From NCBI RefSeq assembly GCF_004364575.1, contig NZ_SOAG01000019.1, positions 1 through 64,000 on the forward strand: DNA of 64,000 nucleotides. Direction: 5' to 3'. The position numbers and the translations under genes are program-made. The stretch comes from Myroides indicus (GTDB lineage: Bacteria; Bacteroidota; Bacteroidia; Flavobacteriales; Flavobacteriaceae). Positions 28,972-37,344 of the stretch are shown here, in pieces. The notes beneath the pieces are model-generated. The model saw nothing but the letters and a program-made list of their open reading frames with translations, did not search any database and had not been told where the DNA came from. The stretch's first letter is position 1. Each line of letters starts with the position of its first letter.

Positions 28972-29540
28972 TAATTCGTTTTTGCTAAAAGTTGTTCAAT
29001 TACTTCGGGAAAATGTTTGTGTTCTAATCGCTGCACTGCTTTAGCCACTTCTTCTGGGGTAAAGTCAGGTTGCACCTCTGTTGAAGCTTGAAAAATAACA
29101 GCTCCTTCGTCATAGTTTTCATTTACATAGTGAATTGTAATTCCAGTTAATTTTTCTTTATTTTTAACAACCGCTTCATGAACAAAATGTCCGTACATTC
29201 CCTTTCCTCCGTACTTAGGGAGCAACGCCGGATGAATATTGATTACTTTATTGGAATACTCTTTTACCAACTCTTCGGGGAATTTCCATAAAAAACCTGC
29301 CAAAACAATTAAATCAGGTGAGAAATCCTTTAATTTTTCTGCTACTTTCCCACTATTCAGCATATTTCTATCAAAAATCATTACAGGAATATTTCTTTTT
29401 TCCGCTTTTTCTATTACCTTAGCATTTGGGTTATTTACTAGTACCAAATATTGGTTGATATCTGATTTATTTTCAAAATAATTGATAATATTTTCGACAT
29501 TAGTTCCTGAACCCGAAGCGAATAAAGCTATTTTTTTCAT
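28971..29540 (-). CDS. purN: Phosphoribosylglycinamide formyltransferase
   Basis: Third step of purine synthesis: transfers formyl from 10-formyl-THF to GAR. Present are the GAR-phosphate loop FASGSGTNVENII at the N-terminus, the catalytic Asn-His pair in VINIHPALLPKYGGKGMYG near residue 106, and the conserved Asp in NYDEGAVIFQ. The start was set at 29540 (MKKIALFASG, 189 residues); the longer frame adds 12 poorly fitting residues. It heads the purN-rnhA pair and is divergent from acpP, a gene order common in Bacteroidetes. Confidence 0.95.
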   Translation of the reverse strand: MKKIALFASGSGTNVENIINYFENKSDINQYLVLVNNPNAKVIEKAEKRNIPVMIFDRNMLNSGKVAEKLKDFSPDLIVLAGFLWKFPEELVKEYSNKVINIHPALLPKYGGKGMYGHFVHEAVVKNKEKLTGITIHYVNENYDEGAVIFQASTEVQPDFTPEEVAKAVQRLEHKHFPEVIEQLLAKTN

Positions 29541-29688
29541 ATAGAGATGCTGTAATATTGTATTAAATCGATACAAAAAAAAGAATAATTACTGACAATA
29601 AATAGAAAAATAACGAGAAGTATTAATTATTTTTATAATTTCGCACCGACAATTAACATGTAAAAGCAGGTTTTAAAATAAAGTTTTT

Positions 29689-29696
29689 TATTTTTG
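29689..29696 (+). promoter_or_regulatory. -7 element of acpP
   Basis: TATTTTTG fits TAnnTTTG, 30 bases before the acpP ATG. No TTTG at the expected distance upstream. Confidence 0.5.
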
Positions 29697-29726
29697 CCTA
29701 CAAATTTAAATTTAAAATTAAAGATT

Positions 29727-29963
29727 ATGTCAGACATTGCATCAAGAGTAAAAGCGATTATCGTTGACAAATTAGGTGTTGACGAGAACGAAGTTGTAGC
29801 AGAAGCAAGCTTCACTAATGATTTAGGAGCTGATTCACTAGACACTGTTGAGCTTATTATGGAATTCGAAAAAGAATTTGACATTCAAATTCCAGATGAC
29901 CAAGCAGAAAACATTGCTACAGTTGGTCAAGCTATCTCTTACATTGAAGAAGCTAAAAAATAA
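29727..29963 (+). CDS. acpP: Acyl carrier protein
   Basis: 78 residues, acidic and helical. The phosphopantetheine attachment serine lies in the motif [16 protein letters not shown]. It carries growing acyl chains for fatty acid synthesis and is followed directly by fabF. The start at 29727 ([11 protein letters not shown]) is the standard beginning; the longer frame from 29694 would add 11 residues encoded by low-complexity AT sequence overlapping the promoter. Confidence 0.97.
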   Translation: MSDIASRVKAIIVDKLGVDENEVVAEASFTNDLGADSLDTVELIMEFEKEFDIQIPDDQAENIATVGQAISYIEEAKK

Positions 29964-29973
29964 TAACTAACAA

Positions 29974-29996
29974 CCCACGTGTTTTTTACACGTGGG
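29974..29996 (+). terminator. Terminator or attenuator between acpP and fabF
   Basis: Perfect nine-bp stem CCCACGTGT / ACACGTGGG with a five-T loop, followed by a T-rich but interrupted tail. It probably lets acpP be made in excess over fabF. Confidence 0.65.
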
Positions 29997-30142
29997 CGTT
30001 ATTATTTTATCTATTTGATAATTTATTGATAAAAAAGGAGAGATTGGAAACAATCTTTAAAAATATTTCAAACAAACTACCCAATGTTTCCTTTTTGGCA
30101 AAGTGAAAATTGGGATTTTTTTTTAACACAAACCATAACTTT

Positions 30143-31396
30143 ATGAAATTAAAGCGAGTTGTTGTAACAGGTTTAGGTGCTCTCACCCCAATTGGGAATA
30201 ATATCCAGGAGTATTGGAACAGCCTAATTAATGGAATAAGCGGAGCTGCGCCCATTACATATTTTGACGCTACCAATTTCAAAACTCAATTTGCGTGTGA
30301 AGTAAAAAACTTTAACGCAGAGGACTTTATTGAGCGAAAAGAAGCCCGCAAAATGGATCGCTTTGCACAGTATGCGATGGTTAGTGCTGAGGAAGCTATT
30401 AACGATTCAGGCATAAATCTTGATGCTATAAACAGAGACCGAGCAGGTGTAATCTGGGGATCGGGAATTGGCGGTTTAGAAACTTTTCAAAACGAAGTAA
30501 CCAATTTTGTTACCGGAAACGGCATTCCTAAGTTCAATCCGTTCTTTATTCCTAAAATGATTGCAGATATTGCCAGCGGTCATATCTCTATGAAATACGG
30601 TCTTAGAGGACCAAATTTCACTACTGTATCTGCGTGTGCTTCTTCTACTAATGCCATTATAGATGCCTTTAATTACATCCGTTTGGGCATGGCAGACCTA
30701 TTTGTTACAGGTGGTTCAGAAGCAGCTGTTACCATAGCGGGTATTGGTGGTTTTAATGCCATGCACGCTCTTTCAACCCGAAATGACGACCCAAAAACTG
30801 CTTCCCGACCAATGGACAAGGACAGAGAAGGGTTTGTTTTAGGAGAAGGGTCAGGTGCTTTAGTTTTAGAAGAATATGAACACGCTGTAGCACGCGGAGC
30901 AAAAATATATTGTGAAATCGGAGGCGGTGGCATGTCTGCCGATGCTCATCACTTAACAGCTCCACATCCGGAAGGATTGGGTGCAATGAACGTAATGCTT
31001 AACTGTTTAAGAGATGCCGATTTACAGCCTTCAGATGTAGATGCGCTAAATATGCATGGTACTTCTACTCCTCTTGGTGATATCGCTGAATCTAAAGCTA
31101 TTCAACACGTATTTGGAGAACACGCATATAACATGAGCCTGAATTCCACAAAATCAATGACAGGGCATCTGTTAGGAGCTGCAGGAGTTATAGAAGCTAT
31201 TTCTGTAATTCTTTCTCTCAAACACGGAATTATCCCGCCAACTATCAATCATTTTACGGACGACGACCAAATCGATTCAAAATTGAATTTCACTTTCAAT
31301 ACTGCTCAAAAAAGAGATATAAAAGTAGGCATGAGCAATACTTTTGGATTTGGCGGACACAACGCTTGTGTGTTGATGAAAAAAATTGATCTATAA
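30143..31396 (+). CDS. fabF: Beta-ketoacyl-ACP synthase II
   Basis: Condenses malonyl-ACP with acyl-ACP in fatty acid elongation. The thiolase-fold Cys-His-His triad is seen: Cys in VSACASSTNAI near residue 165, His in NMHGTSTPLGD near 300, and His in KSMTGHLLGAAG near 337. The C-terminal GMSNTFGFGGHNA is typical. Start at 30143 (MKLKRVVVTGLGALTPIGN, 417 residues). The 11-residue longer frame is not plausible. Part of the conserved acpP-fabF-rnc cluster. Confidence 0.97.
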   Translation: MKLKRVVVTGLGALTPIGNNIQEYWNSLINGISGAAPITYFDATNFKTQFACEVKNFNAEDFIERKEARKMDRFAQYAMVSAEEAINDSGINLDAINRDRAGVIWGSGIGGLETFQNEVTNFVTGNGIPKFNPFFIPKMIADIASGHISMKYGLRGPNFTTVSACASSTNAIIDAFNYIRLGMADLFVTGGSEAAVTIAGIGGFNAMHALSTRNDDPKTASRPMDKDREGFVLGEGSGALVLEEYEHAVARGAKIYCEIGGGGMSADAHHLTAPHPEGLGAMNVMLNCLRDADLQPSDVDALNMHGTSTPLGDIAESKAIQHVFGEHAYNMSLNSTKSMTGHLLGAAGVIEAISVILSLKHGIIPPTINHFTDDDQIDSKLNFTFNTAQKRDIKVGMSNTFGFGGHNACVLMKKIDL

Positions 31397-31410
31397 AAAG
31401 TTATCTCAAT

Positions 31411-32154
31411 ATGAGAAGCTTGTTGAATAAATTCATGAAAAATTCCCGTTCTTCTTCAGAAGACGGGAATTTTTGTCGTAAAATATCTCAGATTACCGGT
31501 ACCAAACCAGCTGACGTATCGTATTACAGAATTGCATTTACACATCGCTCCATGAATTTAACCGATAACAGCGGCAATCCCATCAACTACGAGAGATTAG
31601 AGTTTTTAGGAGACGCTATGCTGGGATCTGTTATAGCTTCACATCTCTATATTCAAGTGCCGAACGGCGACGAAGGATACCTTACCAAAATGCGCTCTAA
31701 AATTGTCAGCAGAGAAAATCTCAACACTATCGGCAAAAATCTTAATCTGATCTGCAATGTAGAAAGCAAAATGGGCAACCAGCAGTTTGGAGAGAATATT
31801 CACGGCAATCTTTTAGAAGCTTTGATAGGAGCTATTTATTTAGACAAGGGCTATCCGGCTTGCGAAAAGTTTATTCATGACAAACTCCTTTCCACAATTT
31901 CTGATATTCAAAAACTAGAAACAAAAATAACCAGCTATAAAAGCTTGTTAATCGAATGGTGCCAGAAGTCAAAGCATTCCTTTAAGTTTGACTCTTATGA
32001 CGAAAACAGTGCTGAGGACATCAAATATTTTGGTGTTCGACTATATATCGACAACAAACTAATAGCAAAAGGCAGGGCTACTTCAAAGAAAAAAGCAGAA
32101 GAAAAAGCAGCACAGCGCGCTTATTTTGCCTTACAGGAAAAAATTAAGATTTAA
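31411..32154 (+). CDS. rnc: Ribonuclease III
   Basis: Double-strand-specific endoribonuclease for rRNA processing and mRNA turnover. The catalytic RNase III box NYERLEFLGDAML is near residue 66, with the second acidic cluster NLLEALIGAIYLDKGY near 131. A C-terminal dsRNA-binding domain (about 165-245) contains KGRATSKKKAEEKAAQ. The start is ATG at 31411 or 31435; later ATGs would cut the first helix. A terminator-like hairpin lies inside the first 22 codons (31438-31474). It follows fabF by 14 bases. Confidence 0.95.
   Translation: MRSLLNKFMKNSRSSSEDGNFCRKISQITGTKPADVSYYRIAFTHRSMNLTDNSGNPINYERLEFLGDAMLGSVIASHLYIQVPNGDEGYLTKMRSKIVSRENLNTIGKNLNLICNVESKMGNQQFGENIHGNLLEALIGAIYLDKGYPACEKFIHDKLLSTISDIQKLETKITSYKSLLIEWCQKSKHSFKFDSYDENSAEDIKYFGVRLYIDNKLIAKGRATSKKKAEEKAAQRAYFALQEKIKI
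31438..31474 (+). terminator. Strong hairpin with T tail inside the 5' end of rnc
   Basis: Left arm 31438-31454 and right arm 31459-31474 form 16 base pairs with one bulged T and loop TTCA, centred on ATTCCCG / CGGGAAT and ending TTTTT. It lies within rnc coding sequence just after the fabF stop, so it could terminate fabF transcripts, attenuate rnc, or be an RNase III target. Confidence 0.6.
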
Positions 32155-32228
32155 TCTTAAAATCACTTTTTTAACAATCTATTAATTTGGATGACAAGTA
32201 TTTTCAAGGTTATCCGTCATAAATATTG

Positions 32229-32236
32229 TATATTTG
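32229..32236 (+). promoter_or_regulatory. -7 element upstream of the IPExxxVDY-pyk pair
   Basis: TATATTTG fits TAnnTTTG, 19 bases before the ATG at 32256; no -33 box recognised. Confidence 0.45.
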
Positions 32237-32255
32237 CTCTTAACAAAAACTCAAT

Positions 32256-32747
32256 ATGAGTGCACCGACTATATACCTGTTAGATGATTTTGACACAGAA
32301 GACTACAAACTTATTGCCTTACACTCTTCCAGAAAAGACGAATACAAAATAGCTTATTTTATCAATGTTGTTTTAAATTTATTCTTGGAGCGAAGAGCGG
32401 AAGATATAGCTATTACTATGGATGAAGGTACCGGATCATTTGTACTGTTTGAATACGAAGACTCTGATCACCACGTCCTTTGGCAGCTTATCTCCAATAA
32501 AACTTTTCTGCAGCCCAAAAATCAGACAGAATCACTTTTGTTTTCCGGCATAGCCCCGGTTATAACCCGGCAAGGCTATTTATTTCCGGAATTAAAAACA
32601 GTTGATTATTTGATAAAAATAGAAAATACCAATCATCAATTTGATATCGCCGCAACTATTGAGAAATTGAATTCGCTAAAGATTATCTCCACTGCTTATG
32701 AAATTAAGCCGGAGAAAATAAAATCAAAACAAAACCTAATTTTTTAA
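32256..32747 (+). CDS. IPExxxVDY family protein
   Basis: 163 residues, function unknown. It carries the family motif as FPELKTVDYLIKIE near residue 115 and belongs to a small uncharacterised family that in Bacteroidetes sits directly before pyruvate kinase, as here with a four-base gap. No signal peptide or membrane segment; a small cytoplasmic alpha/beta protein. Co-transcription with pyk is near certain, so a link to glycolysis control is possible but unproven. Confidence 0.85.
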   Translation: MSAPTIYLLDDFDTEDYKLIALHSSRKDEYKIAYFINVVLNLFLERRAEDIAITMDEGTGSFVLFEYEDSDHHVLWQLISNKTFLQPKNQTESLLFSGIAPVITRQGYLFPELKTVDYLIKIENTNHQFDIAATIEKLNSLKIISTAYEIKPEKIKSKQNLIF

Positions 32748-32751
32748 AAAT

Positions 32752-34182
32752 ATGGTAACACCTAAAAAAACTAAAATTGTAGCAACACTAGGACCGGCAT
32801 CAAGCACAAGAGATGTGTTGCACAATATGATTAAAGCCGGCGTAAACGTTTTTAGAATAAATTTTTCCCATGCTGATTACAAGGATGTTCAGGAGAAAAT
32901 AGATATCATCCGGGAGTTAAACAAAGAATACGGATATACTACTTCTATATTAGCTGATTTGCAAGGTCCTAAACTACGCGTAGGAACTATGGCAGAAGAT
33001 GTAATAGTAAACCCAGGCGACATTATTACTTTTTCAACGAAACAAGAATTCAAAGGAGATGCCAAAAACGTTTATATGAATTATAAACAATTTCCTAAAG
33101 ATGTTCAGTCCGGAGAACGCATCTTACTGGATGATGGCAAATTAATCTTTGAAGTTGTTGAAACAAACGATATTGATCAAGTTACAGCAAAAGTGATCCA
33201 AGGAGGTCCTTTAAAATCTAAAAAGGGCGTAAATCTTCCTATGACTAAGGTCTCTTTACCTGCTTTAACAGAAAAGGATATTAAAGATGCTATTTTTGCC
33301 ATCAATGCTCAGGTCGACTGGATTGCTTTATCGTTTGTTCGTACAAAGGAAGATCTTATGGATCTTCAAAACCTGATTAAAGAACACTCGGACTACAAAA
33401 TTCCCATTATTGCTAAAATAGAAAAGCCCGAAGCTGTTAAAAACATTAAAAAAATCATTGCCCATTGCGATGCATTAATGGTTGCCAGAGGAGATTTAGG
33501 AGTAGAAATTCCTGCACAAGAAGTCCCTTTGATTCAAAAAGAATTAGTCAATATAGCCAAAAACGCTCGTATTCCAGTAATTATTGCAACTCAGATGATG
33601 GAAACTATGATTTCTAGTCTGACACCTACACGGGCAGAAGTAAACGATGTAGCCAACTCCGTTATGGATGGCGCGGATGCTGTAATGTTATCTGGTGAAA
33701 CTTCTATTGGAAGTCACCCTATTCAGGTAATAGAAAAAATGACTCAGATTATTCAGAGCGTAGAGAACTCACCTTTAATAAGAGTTCCGCAAACTCCTCC
33801 CCAAATAAAAACGAATCGTTATATAACTAAAAATATTTGCTATCACGCCGCTCTTATGGCAAATGAGATAGAAGCCAAAGCCATTTGTACTTTAACTAAC
33901 AGTGGATATACAGCTTTTCAAATTTCGGCATGGAGACCAAACAGCAATATTTTGGTTTTTTCGTCCAATAAACGAATCATTACTCAACTAAACCTGTTAT
34001 GGGGAGTTCAGGCATTTTATTACGATAAATACGTCAGCACAGATGAGACTATTGAAGATATTAACCGAATGGTAGCAGAAAAAGGATTTGCCCAATCAGG
34101 CGATATGGTCATCAACTTAGCCGCAATGCCTATTATTGAAAAAGGAATGGTTAACACTCTTAGAATTTCGGAAGTGAAATAA
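32752..34182 (+). CDS. pyk: Pyruvate kinase
   Basis: Last step of glycolysis: phosphoenolpyruvate plus ADP to pyruvate plus ATP. The TIM-barrel begins at TKIVATLGPASSTRDVLHN. The active-site signature IPIIAKIEKPEAVKNI, with the catalytic Lys, is near residue 223, followed by the metal-binding region MVARGDLGVEIP. The small B domain lies at about 72-165. The 476-residue length matches the bacterial type. It is followed by a bidirectional terminator. Confidence 0.97.
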   Translation: MVTPKKTKIVATLGPASSTRDVLHNMIKAGVNVFRINFSHADYKDVQEKIDIIRELNKEYGYTTSILADLQGPKLRVGTMAEDVIVNPGDIITFSTKQEFKGDAKNVYMNYKQFPKDVQSGERILLDDGKLIFEVVETNDIDQVTAKVIQGGPLKSKKGVNLPMTKVSLPALTEKDIKDAIFAINAQVDWIALSFVRTKEDLMDLQNLIKEHSDYKIPIIAKIEKPEAVKNIKKIIAHCDALMVARGDLGVEIPAQEVPLIQKELVNIAKNARIPVIIATQMMETMISSLTPTRAEVNDVANSVMDGADAVMLSGETSIGSHPIQVIEKMTQIIQSVENSPLIRVPQTPPQIKTNRYITKNICYHAALMANEIEAKAICTLTNSGYTAFQISAWRPNSNILVFSSNKRIITQLNLLWGVQAFYYDKYVSTDETIEDINRMVAEKGFAQSGDMVINLAAMPIIEKGMVNTLRISEVK

Positions 34183-34195
34183 CTTGAAAAATAAA

Positions 34196-34230
34196 AAAAT
34201 CCCCGAAAACAAATCGTTTTCGGGGATTTT
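34196..34230. terminator. Bidirectional terminator after pyk
   Basis: Perfect 15-bp stem AAAATCCCCGAAAAC / GTTTTCGGGGATTTT with a five-base loop, between convergent genes. A and T runs on both sides serve both strands. Confidence 0.9.
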
Positions 34231-34239
34231 ACTACGAAA

Positions 34240-34791
34240 TTAGAATTTTATAATATTATACTTCAAAGTTGCTCCTAAAGTAAGTGAAGTTCCCCCCTCA
34301 TTAATATCTATTCCTTGGAAATAACCTATCCCCAAATGACCATTAAACAACAATCTTTTTGTCAAGAATCTATCTATTCCACAATTTATTTCAGTAAGGT
34401 TCACTTTTTCAAAATAAGAATCACTCCTGCTCCCAAACGAATATTTGGACTGCAATGATAGATAAATTCTGCCGTTTTCATTATTGACAAAATCCCATTT
34501 TAAAGCTCCTTTTATAAAAGGAACAAGTTTTTCATAACCAACATTCACATCAAAGCCTGATCTTCCATTTTCTTTTTCACTTATATTATATCCCAATCCA
34601 GTTCCTCCGAAAAGCTCTAAATTAAAATCATTGTATAATTTAACATTAACCGAAGCTTCAAATCCCTGAAAACCAAAATTAATAAACGATTTTGTTTTTT
34701 CCTGTGCAACACACATTGTGTTGACACTTATAAAGAGACTTAATAAAACAACAATTTTAAACAAACCCGAATTGTTATGTTTTTTGTCCAT
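34240..34791 (-). CDS. Small outer-membrane beta-barrel protein, unknown
   Basis: 183 residues with a signal peptide (to about residue 29, ending MCVAQ). The rest alternates polar and hydrophobic residues in strands with glycines and terminal aromatics (FINFGFQGFEASVNVKLYN, RIYLSLQSKYSF, LGATLKYNIIKF), and ends in a C-terminal phenylalanine. This is the pattern of an eight-stranded outer-membrane barrel. No family recognised. It is divergent from the large lipoprotein gene with only 40 bases between, and TAAATTTG (34814-34821, minus) is a plausible -7 box. Confidence 0.65.
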   Translation of the reverse strand: MDKKHNNSGLFKIVVLLSLFISVNTMCVAQEKTKSFINFGFQGFEASVNVKLYNDFNLELFGGTGLGYNISEKENGRSGFDVNVGYEKLVPFIKGALKWDFVNNENGRIYLSLQSKYSFGSRSDSYFEKVNLTEINCGIDRFLTKRLLFNGHLGIGYFQGIDINEGGTSLTLGATLKYNIIKF

Positions 34792-34831
34792 ATTTTTTAA
34801 CTATTTTAGCTCCCAAATTTAAATAAAAACC

Positions 34832-36427
34832 ATGAAATTTTTGTTAAAAGTTACTTTTGTCGCCATGCTATTTTTAACAATGAGTTGTCATACAGACAAT
34901 CTACTTAACGATGCTAAAATGGTACCCTCAGATTCTACGAAAACATTGTTTAATTCAAAATTGAGTATAAGCTACAATAAAGAAAAACAAATGTTTATAG
35001 CAAGAGGAAATTCCGCTGATTTTAAAGATTTTATTTATTCAGAAGACACAGAATTAAAAAACAGATTATTTATTGACGCATACAATAAAGGTTTTGAGCC
35101 TTTAACAGTATATGGAGAAATTCCAAGTGAATTATTTGATGAATATTCAGACCGATTTGAAGATTCAAAAGAAAAGAAATCATTAGAAATAATGAGTGAT
35201 CTTAGTTATATATCTGAAGAAGAAATAGAGGAAGAAGGTATCGATATTGACAACAGAACTTTTATACAAGACAATGATTTTGCTTCTGTTCTAAATTATA
35301 ATGGGCAAATACAATTTAATGATTCTATCTATACATACACCCCAAAAGGATTATTTATTGTAAATGAAAATAAAATCAACCATTTAACAGAGTTTTTAAA
35401 CAGAAACAGTCAAATAGAAATTGTCGAAGGTTTTAATAGAATAGACAATAACATAGCTTCATTCAAGCCTTTGAGCTCAGACCTACAATTCAAAATCCCT
35501 GAAGAAGATTATTCTTTTGCCCCTATAGCTATACATTCAAATAGTAATGATAATTTTGGTTTTCCTTCAAACACAAATAATTTTAGTAATTGTAGCAATC
35601 TTAAAAGACCTTGGTTTCCAAATCTATTTGGAAGGTCTTATACATGCGTCCATAAACTATCTAGTACGAATCGAATTAAAACAGTATTTAGAGTACAAAA
35701 TTTTCTTATATTTAATAACACTGTTTTGAAAACAACGCATCAAAGAGAAAAAGTGCAATATTTAAAAATAAAAATATGGCCATTTAAAATAAAATGGAAG
35801 TTATTTAAATATTGGGAAAATGCAAGTGCAGACAAACTCTATACTAAAATAAATCTTGCTTATTTTGAAGTAAAAAGAAGTAATCATTCTATAGCAATTA
35901 ATGATACTCAGATGAAAGCAATTCTAAAAAAAATTTCTGACTTTGTAGCTACGGATAAATTCAGTTCAAAACCTTATGCTATATATATGATGAATGACGA
36001 ATATGCATTAAACAATATAGGAACCTATAATCAAAAGCATTATAATATATCTCATAATGATATAGATAATCATAATAATTATAGTACATCAATCTTATAT
36101 CCTAACAATTATGATAATATTGCAAACGTAAATTTAGGTAATCTAAATCCTCTATCAAACAGCAAAAAGAAAATACTTTTAAACCTATTTGTATTTAATA
36201 ATAACATAAAATTGAGTACAGACGATCTATTAAAACAAGCAAGTAAAGTTTTTTCAGACTATACAAGCAAAGGATATAACAAAGACGACATTGGAGTGAT
36301 TATGAATGAAATAAACTTAAAGAATGTTACATCAAACCAAATGGAAGTTACTTCTACTAAAGTATTTTTGTCGGGAGAATCCTTAACTGCGCAACACACT
36401 CATAAAGTACAAAAAACTTTAATATAA
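34832..36427 (+). CDS. Large lipoprotein of unknown function, 3' end apparently frameshifted
   Basis: 531 residues as read. Lipobox TMSC (Cys19) after a hydrophobic leader, so probably anchored in the outer membrane. An acidic stretch follows (EEEIEEEGIDID near residue 134), then a block FASVLNYNGQIQFNDSIYTY that resembles a recurrent N-terminal element of Bacteroidetes surface proteins (my recollection, unverified), and an Asn-rich basic C-terminal half. No enzymatic motif seen. The frame ends in TAA at 36425, but coding-like sequence continues in the -1 frame to 36606, with a terminator just beyond; repair at the A6 run (36411-36416) would give about 591 residues. Composition is even more AT-rich than its neighbours. 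Confidence 0.6.
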   Translation: MKFLLKVTFVAMLFLTMSCHTDNLLNDAKMVPSDSTKTLFNSKLSISYNKEKQMFIARGNSADFKDFIYSEDTELKNRLFIDAYNKGFEPLTVYGEIPSELFDEYSDRFEDSKEKKSLEIMSDLSYISEEEIEEEGIDIDNRTFIQDNDFASVLNYNGQIQFNDSIYTYTPKGLFIVNENKINHLTEFLNRNSQIEIVEGFNRIDNNIASFKPLSSDLQFKIPEEDYSFAPIAIHSNSNDNFGFPSNTNNFSNCSNLKRPWFPNLFGRSYTCVHKLSSTNRIKTVFRVQNFLIFNNTVLKTTHQREKVQYLKIKIWPFKIKWKLFKYWENASADKLYTKINLAYFEVKRSNHSIAINDTQMKAILKKISDFVATDKFSSKPYAIYMMNDEYALNNIGTYNQKHYNISHNDIDNHNNYSTSILYPNNYDNIANVNLGNLNPLSNSKKKILLNLFVFNNNIKLSTDDLLKQASKVFSDYTSKGYNKDDIGVIMNEINLKNVTSNQMEVTSTKVFLSGESLTAQHTHKVQKTLI

Positions 36428-36606
36428 AGAAAAACATTCATTTTGAGGGAGCTAAATTTGGCATAGTAAAAACTCCTCAAAATACTAAATTAAAAATTAG
36501 TATTAATTTTTCAAGCAACAAAGTTTCAGACTATTATATCAATTTTGAAACAGGGGTTTATGTTAATGGAACTTGGGGAGGTATTAAATATGCTATTTCT
36601 AAATAA
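36415..36606 (+). pseudogene. Out-of-frame C-terminal extension of the lipoprotein gene
   Basis: In the -1 frame, 63 codons run open from the A6 run to TAA at 36604. The peptide looks like natural beta-rich protein (KLKISINFSSNKVSDYYI, then YINFETGVYVNGTWGGIKYA), and it has no start codon of its own. A terminator follows 12 bases after its stop. It is best read as the true C-terminus of the 34832 gene, separated by a one-base change in a homopolymer or reached by ribosomal slippage. Confidence 0.65.
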
Positions 36607-36618
36607 AATTCCTCAAAC

Positions 36619-36659
36619 AAAAATCGGGTAAAGTTTGGAATAAACTCTACCCGATTTTT
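36619..36659 (+). terminator. Terminator after the lipoprotein gene
   Basis: Stem AAAAATCGGGTA / TACCCGATTTTT, extended by a further inner pairing, with six T at the end. It lies after the out-of-frame extension. Confidence 0.85.
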
Positions 36660-36689
36660 TATATTAATTCTATATTCTTACGCCAAAAA

Positions 36690-37343
36690 CTATGCTTCTC
36701 CTTTCCATTCTGCATAAAACTGCGCTAAAAACCTTTCCATAAACCGATGTCTTTCCATCGCAATTTTTTTTCCGGCTTCTGTATTCATCCTATCTTTTAA
36801 AAGTAATAGTTTCTCATAAAAATGATTGATAGTAGTTCCTTTGTGAGCTTTGTACTCTTCTTTACTCATTCCAAAGGATGGCTCTACTGATGGATTGTGG
36901 ATTGGATTATTTTTATATCCTCCATAATTAAAAGTACGCGCAATTCCGATTGCTCCAATGGCATCTAATCGATCTGCATCCTGTACAATATCTAACTCTT
37001 TAGAAGTAAAAGAAATTTCAAAATTCCCTCCTTTAAAAGAAATATTTTCAATCCCCTTTACCACATGTTCAATCGTATTTTCATCATAATCGAGAGATTG
37101 TAATAGTTTTTTTGCTATAGCGGGTCCGATAGTTTCATCGCCGTTATGAAATTTACTATCTGCAATATCGTGCAGCAATGCAATCAGTTTTACAACGGTT
37201 AAATCTGCTTCTCGCTCAAAAGAAGCAATGTGAAGGGCATTCCGATAAACGCGTTCAATATGAAACCAATCATGTCCTCCTTCTGCATTTTTAAGTTCTT
37301 GCTTAACAAATAAAATAACTGATTCTATGCCTTTATCTTTCAT
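36690..37343 (-). CDS. HD domain phosphohydrolase
   Basis: 217 residues. HD-superfamily metal ligands are seen in GGHDWFHIERVYRNA near residue 19, LIALLHDIADSKFH near 50, and DRLDAIGAIGIARTF near 128. This is the YedJ/PH0347-like group of small HD hydrolases; the substrate is unknown, probably a nucleotide or other phosphoester. It starts one base after the desaturase stop codon, so the two are likely co-transcribed, though the functional link is unclear. Confidence 0.85.
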   Translation of the reverse strand: MKDKGIESVILFVKQELKNAEGGHDWFHIERVYRNALHIASFEREADLTVVKLIALLHDIADSKFHNGDETIGPAIAKKLLQSLDYDENTIEHVVKGIENISFKGGNFEISFTSKELDIVQDADRLDAIGAIGIARTFNYGGYKNNPIHNPSVEPSFGMSKEEYKAHKGTTINHFYEKLLLLKDRMNTEAGKKIAMERHRFMERFLAQFYAEWKGEA

Positions 37344-37344
37344 T

